Below, piece by piece: positions 7,077-12,621 of a stretch of DNA of 12,621 bases. This stretch comes from Actinomycetes bacterium (lineage in GTDB: Bacteria; Actinomycetota; Acidimicrobiia; Acidimicrobiales; Bog-793): the NCBI GenBank assembly GCA_021823365.1, contig JAKAOD010000031.1:1-12621 (forward strand), given 5' to 3'. A program made the translations under genes and the position numbers. The notes beneath the pieces were generated by a model. That model made no database searches, was not told the origin of the DNA, and saw only the letters and a program-made list of their open reading frames with translations. Every line of letters starts with the position of its first letter. The first letter of the stretch is position 1.

Positions 7077-8831
7077 TCACGCCCTGGGCCCGCGCGCCGC
7101 CGCGCCTGGCGGCGCCCCGGCCGGGTCATCGGTCGCCGTCGAGGTTAGCCGGGGCCGCCCGCGCCTCGAGAGGCCGTAGAGGATCGAGTCGACGAGTGCC
7201 TGCCACGAGGCCTCGATGACGTTCTCGGACACGCCGATCGTCGACCAGCCGGCGTCGGGCCCCGCCGTGTCGATGAGCACCCGGGTGACGGCTGCCGTGC
7301 CCTGGCTCGTGTCGAGGACGCGGACGCGGTAGTCGGTGAGGCGCAGCGAGGCCAGCTCGGGAAAGCGCGGCCCGATGGCATTGCGCAGCGCCGCGTCGAG
7401 CGCGTTCACCGGCCCGTTGCCCTCGGCGGTCGCCACGACGCGCTCCCCGCCGACGCGGACGCGCACCGTCGCCTCCGTCACGAGCTCGGCGCCGGGGGCC
7501 CAGGGATGGACGAACCCGACCGGCGCGGGGCCGGGAAGCGCCCGCCAGTCCGTCGTCACCCGGAAGGACTCGACCCCGAAGCTCACCTCCTCCCGCACGG
7601 CGCCCTCGCCTGCGGCGGCGCGCATCAGCAGCTCGAGCGATCCGTCGGCCACCGCGAAGTGGTAGCCGCCGTGCTCGAGCCGCTTCAGCGCCTCGAGCAC
7701 GGCGCCGAGGGCGTCGGAGTCGAGCTCGATGCCGAGCTCCGCCGCCTTCAGCGCGAGCGTCGAGCGCCCGGCGAGCTCGCTCACGACGACGCGGGCGCCG
7801 TTGCCCACCGAGTCGGGCGGTACGTGCTCGTAGGCGTCGCGGCGCCGGACGATGGCGCTCGTGTGGATGCCGGCCTTGTGCGCGAAGGCGGAGGAGCCCA
7901 CGTAGGGGTGCTGAGGGTCGAGGTTGATGTTCACCACCTCGGCGATGTGCCGGGCGACCGGCGTGACGAGCTCGAGGCGCTCCCGCGGGATCGTCTCGAT
8001 CCCCATCTTCAGCGTCAGATCCGGGATCGCCGCCGAGAGGTCGGCGTTGCCGGTCCGCTCGCCGTAGCCGTTGACGCAGCCCTGGACCTGGGTTGCCCCG
8101 AAGCGCACCGCTGTCAGCGAGTTCGCGACGGCGCAGCCGCTGTCGTTGTGGAAGTGCACGCCGAGCACGGCGGAGCTGGCGGCCCGCACGTCTCGGACCA
8201 CGCGCTCGACGTCGTGGGGCAGCATCCCGCCGTTGGTGTCGCAGAGCACGAGGGTCTCGGCGCCGGCGCTCTCGGCCGCCTCGAGCACGCGCAAGGCGAA
8301 GGACCGGTCGCGCAGGTAGCCGTCGAAGAAGTGCTCGGCGTCGAGGAACACCCTGAGGCCGTGCGACCGGAGATAGGCGACGGAGTCCGAGACCATCGCC
8401 ACGCCCTCCTCGAGGGTGGTGCGCAGGGCCTCGGTGACGTGGAGGTCCGACGACTTCGCCACGAGGCAGACGACCTCGGTCCCGGCCGCGACGAGGTTGC
8501 GCAGGGTCTCGTCGGCGGCGGCGGCCACGCCGGAGCGGCGGGTGGACCCGAAGGCGACGAGGGTCGCCCGCTCGAGCTTCAGCTCGGTGCGCGCCCGTAC
8601 GAAGAACTCCTCGTCCTTCGGGTTGGCCCCCGGCCAGCCGCCCTCGATGTAGGCGACCCCGAGGTGGTCGAGCTGCTCTGCGACGCGCAGCTTGTCCTCG
8701 ACGCTGAGCGACATCCCCTCCTGCTGTGAGCCGTCGCGCAGCGTCGTGTCGTAGATGTCGACCGCCGCCGGCCACTCGCTGTCGCGGCGGTCGGCGGCGA
8801 GGAGCTCGACGGACAGGTGCTCAGCCGACAT
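7077..8831 (-). CDS. cimA: (R)-citramalate synthase
   Basis: This 584-residue enzyme belongs to the 2-isopropylmalate synthase superfamily. It would condense pyruvate and acetyl-CoA to citramalate, the first step of the threonine-independent isoleucine route. The TIM barrel carries DTTLRDGSQQEG (28-39) with the metal-binding Asp, the catalytic-region Glu, and HFHND (226-230) with the metal-binding HxH. It continues with GYGERTGNADL (255-265) and FAHKAGIH (316-323). The C-terminal LeuA-type regulatory domain spans about 420-555 and would bind the feedback inhibitor. GSQQEGMS and YIEGGWPGANPKDEEFF are typical of the long CimA group and not of LeuA or homocitrate synthase. The last 25 residues are extra low-complexity sequence. 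Its ATG overlaps the end of ilvE by 11 nt, with GGAG just before it, so translation is coupled. Regulation is probably by the attenuator before leuB. Confidence 0.93.
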   Translation of the reverse strand: MSAEHLSVELLAADRRDSEWPAAVDIYDTTLRDGSQQEGMSLSVEDKLRVAEQLDHLGVAYIEGGWPGANPKDEEFFVRARTELKLERATLVAFGSTRRSGVAAAADETLRNLVAAGTEVVCLVAKSSDLHVTEALRTTLEEGVAMVSDSVAYLRSHGLRVFLDAEHFFDGYLRDRSFALRVLEAAESAGAETLVLCDTNGGMLPHDVERVVRDVRAASSAVLGVHFHNDSGCAVANSLTAVRFGATQVQGCVNGYGERTGNADLSAAIPDLTLKMGIETIPRERLELVTPVARHIAEVVNINLDPQHPYVGSSAFAHKAGIHTSAIVRRRDAYEHVPPDSVGNGARVVVSELAGRSTLALKAAELGIELDSDALGAVLEALKRLEHGGYHFAVADGSLELLMRAAAGEGAVREEVSFGVESFRVTTDWRALPGPAPVGFVHPWAPGAELVTEATVRVRVGGERVVATAEGNGPVNALDAALRNAIGPRFPELASLRLTDYRVRVLDTSQGTAAVTRVLIDTAGPDAGWSTIGVSENVIEASWQALVDSILYGLSRRGRPRLTSTATDDPAGAPPGAAARGPRA

Positions 8832-9747
8832 GCTCCAGCCAGTCCTTGTAGCGGTCGGCCTCGCCGCGCACGGCCGCCCGGAAAACCTCCTGGATCGCCC
8901 GGGTCACCGGACCGGGGCGTCCCGAGCCGACCGCTCGGTCGTCGGCGCTCGCGATCGGCACGACCTCGGCAGCCGTCCCGGTGAGGAAGGCCTCGTCGGC
9001 GAGATAGAGGTCCGACCGGCGAAGCAGCGCCTCGCGCACCTCGTAGCCGAGGTCACGGGCGATCGTCACGACGGAGCGGGCGGTGATGCCCTCGAGGGCT
9101 CCGACCGCCGAGACCGCGGGGGTGAGGAGCTCGCCGGAGCGGACGAGGAAGATGTTCTCGCCGGTCCCCTCCGCGAGGTAGCCGTCGCCGGTGCAGAGCA
9201 CCGCCTCGTCGTAGCCGGCGCGCACCGCCTCGACCTTTGCGAGCGAGGAGTTGATGTACATCCCGGTCGCCTTTGCCGCCGACGGCAGGGTGCGCGGGTC
9301 GATGCGCGCCCAGGAGCTCGTCTTCAGGCGGACGCCGTGCTCGATGCCGTCGTCCCCGAGATAGGCGCCCCAGGGCCAGACGGCGACGCACGCCCGCACC
9401 GCGCAGGGCAGGGGGTTGAGGCCCATCTCGCCATAGCCGAGGTAGACGAGCGGGCGGATGTAGCAGGCGTCGAGGCCGCTCGCCGCGACGGTCTTCTTCA
9501 CCGCCTCGACGATCTCGTCCTCGCTGTAGGGAACGTCGATCGCGAGCAGGTGCGCCGAGCGGAGCAGCCGCTGGACGTGCTCGCGCAAGCGGAACACGGC
9601 TGGTCCCGAAGAGGTCGCGTAGGCGCGGATCCCCTCGAACACGGCCGTGCCGTAGTGGAGGCTGTGGGTGAGGACGTGGACCGTCGCGGAGTCCCAATCG
9701 ACGAGCTCCCCGTCCATCCAGATCTTCGACGTTGGCGTGATCGGCAT
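8821..9747 (-). CDS. ilvE: Branched-chain amino acid aminotransferase
   Basis: This 308-residue PLP enzyme of fold type IV would interconvert Leu, Ile or Val and their 2-oxo acids with 2-oxoglutarate/glutamate in the cytoplasm. Family marks are KIWMDGELVDW near the start, HSLHYGTAVFEGIR (28-41), the PLP-binding Lys159 in SAAKATGMYINSS, EGTGENIF (193-200) with the conserved Glu, LEGITARSV (218-226) and TGTAAEV (256-262). Length matches bacterial IlvE. It starts 2 nt after the leuB stop, with AAAGGG 8 nt before the ATG, and its end overlaps the cimA start by 11 nt. It would catalyse the last step of the pathway that CimA and LeuB serve. D-amino acid transaminase and aminodeoxychorismate lyase are relatives, but the motifs and operon favour IlvE. 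Confidence 0.94.
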   Translation of the reverse strand: MPITPTSKIWMDGELVDWDSATVHVLTHSLHYGTAVFEGIRAYATSSGPAVFRLREHVQRLLRSAHLLAIDVPYSEDEIVEAVKKTVAASGLDACYIRPLVYLGYGEMGLNPLPCAVRACVAVWPWGAYLGDDGIEHGVRLKTSSWARIDPRTLPSAAKATGMYINSSLAKVEAVRAGYDEAVLCTGDGYLAEGTGENIFLVRSGELLTPAVSAVGALEGITARSVVTIARDLGYEVREALLRRSDLYLADEAFLTGTAAEVVPIASADDRAVGSGRPGPVTRAIQEVFRAAVRGEADRYKDWLEHVG

Positions 9748-9749
9748 CG

Positions 9750-10775
9750 CTACACCCTTTCTGCCACGGCGTCACCGATGCTCGCGGTCGTGTGGACGGC
9801 ACCCGAGGACGCCGTCTCCTCGGCCACCGCAAGCACCGCTTTCTCGACCCTGCCCGCCGCCTCGCGCTCTCCGAGGAACTCGAGCATCATCCCTGCCGAG
9901 CGGATCGCGGCGAGCGGGTTCGCCGTGCCGGTGCCGGCGATGTCGTGAGCCGCCCCATGCACCGGCTCGAAGAGCGAGGGACCGGTGCGCGCCGGGTTCA
10001 GGTTCGCGGAGGCGGCGAGCCCGATGCCGCCGCAGACCGCTCCGGCGAGATCCGTGAGGATGTCGCCGAAGAGGTTGTCCGTGACGACGACGTCGTAGCG
10101 AACGGCGTCCGTGGCGATGTAGATCCCGGCGGCGTCCACGTGGTGGTAGGCCGTCGCCACGTCCGGGTGCTCCCCGGCGATCTCGTCGAAGGTGCGCTGC
10201 CAGAGCCCGCCGGCGTAGGTGAGGACGTTCGTCTTGTGGACGAGGGTGAGGGAGCGGCGCGGCCGGGACTCGGCGAGCTCGAAGGCGTAGCGGACGCACC
10301 GCTCCACCCCGTGGCGGGTGTTGACCGAGCCCTGGGTGGCGATCTCGAACGGCGTCCCCTTGCGGAGGAAGCCGCCTTCACCGGCGTAGGCGCCCTCGGT
10401 GTTCTCCCGCACGACGACGAAGTCCGCCCTGGGCGAGATCGAGCCGGGCGTGCCGTTGAACGGCCGGAGGTTCACGTAGAGGTCGAGCCCGAACCGCAGC
10501 TCGAGCAGGAGCCCCCGCTCGAGCAGCCCGGGCGGGACCTCGCGCGAGCCGACCGGGGGCCCGACCGCGCCGAGGAGGATCGCGTCGGCGCCGCGCAGCT
10601 CTTCGAGGACGCGTGCCGGGAGCACGTCGCCCGTGCGGACGTACCGGTCGGCGCCGAGGTCGTGCTCGGTCACCTCGAGCCGGACGCCGGCCGCGGCGAC
10701 GACCTTCAGCGCCTCGGCGACGACATCGGGACCGATCCCGTCGCCGCCGATCACCGCCACCTTGTAGCCGGGCAT
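9750..10775 (-). CDS. leuB: 3-isopropylmalate dehydrogenase
   Basis: This 341-residue NAD-dependent beta-decarboxylating dehydrogenase oxidises 3-isopropylmalate in leucine synthesis and, in the citramalate route, 3-methylmalate to 2-oxobutanoate. Visible marks are GGDGIGPDV near the N-terminus (10-18), [15 protein letters not shown] (91-105) with substrate-contacting Arg94 and Arg104, VVRENTEG (121-128) with Arg123, catalytic Lys181 in HKTN, the signature [12 protein letters not shown] (231-242) with metal-binding Asp residues, and [18 protein letters not shown] (270-287) in the NAD site. Length is slightly below E. coli LeuB but normal for actinobacteria. The start at 10775 is fixed by GGAAGG 4 nt upstream; a longer frame to 10826 would run through the attenuator T-run. 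It is the first structural gene of the leuB-ilvE-cimA set, and transcription into it is probably controlled by the leader at 10812-10926. Tartrate dehydrogenase is a less likely alternative. Confidence 0.94.
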   Translation of the reverse strand: MPGYKVAVIGGDGIGPDVVAEALKVVAAAGVRLEVTEHDLGADRYVRTGDVLPARVLEELRGADAILLGAVGPPVGSREVPPGLLERGLLLELRFGLDLYVNLRPFNGTPGSISPRADFVVVRENTEGAYAGEGGFLRKGTPFEIATQGSVNTRHGVERCVRYAFELAESRPRRSLTLVHKTNVLTYAGGLWQRTFDEIAGEHPDVATAYHHVDAAGIYIATDAVRYDVVVTDNLFGDILTDLAGAVCGGIGLAASANLNPARTGPSLFEPVHGAAHDIAGTGTANPLAAIRSAGMMLEFLGEREAAGRVEKAVLAVAEETASSGAVHTTASIGDAVAERV

Positions 10776-10811
10776 CTCGCCTTCCTTCCTCCTCGACCTC
10801 CCGCAACCGAC

Positions 10812-10838
10812 AAAAAAGCCGCCCACGACGTGGACGGC
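10812..10838 (-). terminator. Attenuator terminator upstream of leuB
   Basis: On the minus-strand RNA, GCCGUCCAC, a GUC loop and GUGGGCGGC form a 9-bp stem (10838-10818). The only wobble is one U-G pair, and an A-U pair can extend the stem. Six U residues follow (10817-10812). On the plus strand the U-G becomes a C-A mismatch and there is no T-run, so the signal points only towards leuB. It stands 28 nt after the leader peptide stop and 36 nt before the leuB start. A terminator inside a 5' leader points to attenuation, with a small share of transcripts reading into leuB. Confidence 0.85.
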
Positions 10839-10866
10839 TGCGACGCGCTCGGGGAGGGCGCGCCGG

Positions 10867-10926
10867 TCAGGTAATGAGCACGCGACTCGCGGACGGCTGC
10901 TTCGCCGAGAGCCGAGCGCATGTCAC
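10867..10926 (-). CDS. Leader peptide of the branched-chain attenuator
   Basis: From a GTG at 10926 this short ORF encodes 19 residues, [19 protein letters not shown], then TGA. The consecutive Val-Leu-Ile codons (GTG CTC ATT) just before the stop are the control codons expected for sensing branched-chain aminoacyl-tRNA. ATT is an uncommon Ile codon in this genome, where ATC dominates, which would sharpen stalling. The GTG lies exactly 7 nt after the -10 box, so the message appears leaderless and has no Shine-Dalgarno site. An in-frame ATG at 10935 is part of the -10 box and would not be transcribed from this promoter. The stop is followed by the terminator before leuB. The peptide itself need have no function. 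The call rests on composition and position, since leader peptides are not conserved enough to recognise otherwise. Confidence 0.75.
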   Translation of the reverse strand: MTCARLSAKQPSASRVLIT

Positions 10927-10933
10927 GCAGGGC

Positions 10934-10963
10934 ATTCTCGCGGCCTTGGCCCGCCGCCGTCAA
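10934..10963 (-). promoter_or_regulatory. Promoter of the leuB-ilvE-cimA operon
   Basis: TTGACG (10963-10958) and GAGAAT (10939-10934) are close to sigma-70-type -35 and -10 boxes, with an 18-nt spacer. Transcription would start about 7 nt downstream, at the leader-peptide GTG. The spacer contains an inverted repeat, GCGGC and GCCGC at its two ends around GGGCCAAG, which could be an operator or chance. Confidence 0.65.
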
Positions 10964-11042
10964 CTTCGGCCTGGGACGGCGACTGCGGGGCGCCTGGCGC
11001 CGGCCGTTCCCCAAAGCCTGCGCGGCGTGCGATCATTCAGAG

Positions 11043-11537
11043 GTGGCCGACTCGGACGGAAGGCGGCATCGAAGGGAGCTGCGCGCGTCCTACGACGACC
11101 GCGACCGCGCGGTCGACTTCTTGAAGCGCAACGGCGCAGAGGGCCGGCTCACGACCGAGGAGCTCACCGACCGGGTCGCGATGGCGCTCGACGCGAAGAC
11201 GCTCGGCCAGCTCGACGACCTCGTCGCCGACCTGCCTCCCGAGCCGGCGCCCCCTCCGCCCGTGCCGCTGCTCCCACCCCCGCGGCGCAGCCCCGTCGAC
11301 CGGCGGTTGCGCGTGGGGCTCGCCGCCCTCTTCTTCCTCGCCCTCGCCGCTCCTGGTCACCACCAGGGGGCCCTGGTCGCCGTCTGGATCGTGCTCCTGC
11401 TCGTCGCATCGGGCATCAGCCGTGTCCAGCGCCGCGTCCGGCACCAGGAGCAGCCGCGGCTCGGGGCCGGGCGCCCCTCGGGACCGTGGTCGTCCGCCGT
11501 CGGCTGGCGCCCGCCCCGAGCCGGCGAGAAACGCTGA
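11043..11537 (+). CDS. DUF1707-like small membrane protein
   Basis: This protein has 164 residues from a GTG at 11043. Residues 13-65 match the DUF1707 pattern of actinobacteria: LRASYDDRDRAVDFLKRN, then EGRLTTEELTDRV, then ALDAKTLGQLDDLVADLP. A Pro-rich linker (66-84) follows, then two hydrophobic segments (about 91-103 and 110-125) separated by a short GHHQG turn. The tail (126-164) is Arg-rich and probably cytoplasmic. The function of DUF1707 is unknown; it is often attached to membrane or DNA-binding modules. The GTG is chosen because the domain begins just after it and the frame upstream lies in the divergent promoter of the leucine genes. A -10-like GATCAT ends 6 nt before the GTG, again suggesting a leaderless message. 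greA follows after 35 nt. Confidence 0.8.
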   Translation: MADSDGRRHRRELRASYDDRDRAVDFLKRNGAEGRLTTEELTDRVAMALDAKTLGQLDDLVADLPPEPAPPPPVPLLPPPRRSPVDRRLRVGLAALFFLALAAPGHHQGALVAVWIVLLLVASGISRVQRRVRHQEQPRLGAGRPSGPWSSAVGWRPPRAGEKR

Positions 11538-11559
11538 GCTGGGCGCCGGGCGAGCGCGC

Positions 11560-11572
11560 TAGCTTCGGTCGG
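11560..11572 (+). promoter_or_regulatory. Possible leaderless -10 box of greA
   Basis: TAGCTT (11560-11565) fits TAnnnT and is followed by exactly 7 nt before the greA ATG. This is the same spacing as in the leuB leader. No ribosome-binding site lies in the 7 nt. The -35 region is weak (CTGAGC at 11534-11539, with a long spacer), so this is a tentative call. Confidence 0.45.
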
Positions 11573-12040
11573 ATGACGGAGACGCATCTCACTCCCGAGA
11601 CTCACGCGCGGCTCGTCGCCGAGCTCGAGGACCTGAGGTCCGCCGGGCGCGTCGAGGTCGCGCGGCAGATCGAGGCGGCCCGCGCGCTCGGCGACCTCTC
11701 GGAGAACGGCGACTACCACGCCGCCAAGGACGCCCAGGGAAAGATGGAGGCCCGGATCCGCCAGCTCGAGGCGATGCTCGCCTCGGCGGTCGTTGTCGAC
11801 AAGGCCGCCGGCGACGACGGCGTCGTCGCGGCCGGCGCGCTGGTCGACGTGCGCTACGAGGGCGACGAGGAGGTCGAGCGGTTCCTCGTCGGCTCGATCG
11901 AGGAGCGCCGGGACGACGTCGCCGTCGTCTCGCCCGGCTCTCCCCTCGGTCAGGCTCTTCTCGGCCACCGGGTCGGCGAGGCCGTGGAGTACGACGCGCC
12001 GAACGGCCGGCTGCGGGTCGAGATCGTCGCCGTCGCCTGA
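11573..12040 (+). CDS. greA: Transcription elongation factor GreA
   Basis: This 155-residue cytoplasmic factor would enter the secondary channel of RNA polymerase and stimulate transcript cleavage in backtracked complexes. The N-terminal coiled coil (about 8-75) carries the tip [17 protein letters not shown] (40-56), with the acidic residues Asp41 and Glu44 at the positions needed for cleavage stimulation. The C-terminal FKBP-like domain (82-155) has [10 protein letters not shown], the conserved [22 protein letters not shown] and a final LRVEIVAV strand. Length matches GreA (about 158 in E. coli). The start follows a -10-like box by 7 nt with no Shine-Dalgarno site, so leaderless expression is likely. 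It sits between a DUF1707 gene and leuC, only 7 nt from the latter, which suggests co-transcription. Confidence 0.95.
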   Translation: MTETHLTPETHARLVAELEDLRSAGRVEVARQIEAARALGDLSENGDYHAAKDAQGKMEARIRQLEAMLASAVVVDKAAGDDGVVAAGALVDVRYEGDEEVERFLVGSIEERRDDVAVVSPGSPLGQALLGHRVGEAVEYDAPNGRLRVEIVAVA

Positions 12041-12047
12041 CACGACG

Positions 12048-12621
12048 ATGTCCGAGACCCTCGCCGAGAAGGTCTGGCGCCGTCACGTCGTCCACGCGGG
12101 CGACGGCGCGAGCGAGCCGGACCTGCTGTACATCGACCTGCACCTCGTCCACGAGGTCACCTCCCCGCAGGCCTTCGACGGCCTTCGCCTCGCCGGGCGG
12201 GGCGTCCGCCGCCCGGACCTCACCGTGGCGACCGCCGACCACAACGTCCCGACGACGGCGATCGACCTGCCCGTCGCCGACCCGACCTCCCGCCGCCAGC
12301 TGGAGGCGCTCGCCGCCAATTGCGCCGAGTTCGGGATCACCGTCTACCCGATGGGCCACGCCGACCAGGGGATCGTGCACGTGATCGGCCCCGAGCAGGG
12401 CCTCACCCAGCCCGGCATGACGATCGTCTGCGGCGACAGCCACACCTCGACCCATGGCGCCTTCGGGGCCCTCGCGTTCGGCATCGGGACCTCGGAGGTC
12501 GAGCACGTCCTCGCCACCCAGACGCTCCCCCAGCTGCGTCCGAGGACGATGGCGGTCGCCTTCGAGGGCGGGCTCCGGCGAGGAGTGAGCGCCAAGGCCG
12601 TCGCCCTCGCCGTCATCGGCC
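12048..12621 (+). CDS. leuC: 3-isopropylmalate dehydratase large subunit, N-terminal part
   Basis: The first 191 codons are present and the frame runs off the right edge. The protein is the large subunit of the aconitase-family isomerase that converts 2-isopropylmalate to 3-isopropylmalate. In the citramalate route it also converts citramalate to 3-methylmalate. Matches include [36 protein letters not shown] (residues 26-46), TADHNVPT (62-69), [21 protein letters not shown] (96-116) and the signature [34 protein letters not shown] (127-160). The three 4Fe-4S cluster cysteines of the family lie further downstream, outside the window. It starts 7 nt after the greA stop with no clear Shine-Dalgarno site, so translation is probably coupled to greA. 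leuD would be expected next but cannot be seen. Confidence 0.95.
   Translation, partial: MSETLAEKVWRRHVVHAGDGASEPDLLYIDLHLVHEVTSPQAFDGLRLAGRGVRRPDLTVATADHNVPTTAIDLPVADPTSRRQLEALAANCAEFGITVYPMGHADQGIVHVIGPEQGLTQPGMTIVCGDSHTSTHGAFGALAFGIGTSEVEHVLATQTLPQLRPRTMAVAFEGGLRRGVSAKAVALAVIG

Noticed and set aside
5614..7179. 521-codon plus-strand frame opposite the CFA-like, coiled-coil and hypothetical genes
   Set aside because: It is antisense to three supported genes and is low-complexity Arg/Ala/Pro sequence without motifs.
10776..10930. T-box or other tRNA-sensing riboswitch before leuB
   Set aside because: There is no T-box-like conserved sequence or specifier hairpin; the region is too short and is better explained by a leader peptide and a terminator.
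10751..11014. 87-codon minus-strand ORF across the leuB leader
   Set aside because: It reads through the promoter, leader ORF, terminator T-run and the leuB start; its composition is not protein-like, and the short Val-Leu-Ile ORF explains the region better.
10613..12040. 475-codon plus-strand frame that ends as greA
   Set aside because: Only the last 155 residues are GreA; the rest is Arg/Pro-rich noise overlapping leuB and the DUF1707 gene, so it is not a fusion.

Overview
The window is very GC-rich DNA with strongly G/C third codon positions, from an actinobacterium. The secreted protein with ~42-residue GYWL...GRVYAFGAAR repeats, several apparently leaderless starts, and the mix of branched-chain amino acid and lipid genes suggest the class Acidimicrobiia. 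That placement rests on recalled family distribution, not a search.

Left part (1-3503, all minus strand): the first 73 codons of an unrecognised Gly/Pro-rich protein that leaves the left edge, carrying an 18-bp tandem repeat; a secreted protein with two putative Ig-like domains and six propeller-like repeats; and a two-domain ABC-F ATPase. Next, on the plus strand, lies what looks like a dead N-terminal piece of a peptidase-S51-like gene (3547-3778). It is followed at once by a membrane acyl-CoA desaturase (3779-4795).

Middle and right (4833-10963, minus strand): a six-gene collinear set read leuB, ilvE, cimA, conserved hypothetical, small coiled-coil protein, CFA-synthase-like methyltransferase. 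The first three are tightly packed (2-nt gap, then 11-nt overlap). Upstream of leuB is a compact leader: a TTGACG-N18-GAGAAT promoter; a short ORF starting with GTG seven bases after the -10 box and ending Arg-Val-Leu-Ile-Thr-stop; then a strong hairpin plus six U residues. This looks like a branched-chain amino acid transcription attenuator with a leaderless leader peptide.

Far right (11043-12621, plus strand): a DUF1707-type small membrane protein, greA, and the first 191 codons of leuC, only 7 nt after greA. CimA, LeuC, LeuB and IlvE are all steps of the citramalate route to isoleucine; LeuB, LeuC and IlvE also serve leucine synthesis. The desaturase and the CFA-like enzyme, converging at 4796-4832, could act in sequence on membrane fatty acids. 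I see no phage genes, transposase, CRISPR array, tRNA or rRNA. The most notable items are the attenuator, the degenerate CFA-like enzyme, the broken S51-like gene and the unexplained conserved protein next to cimA.
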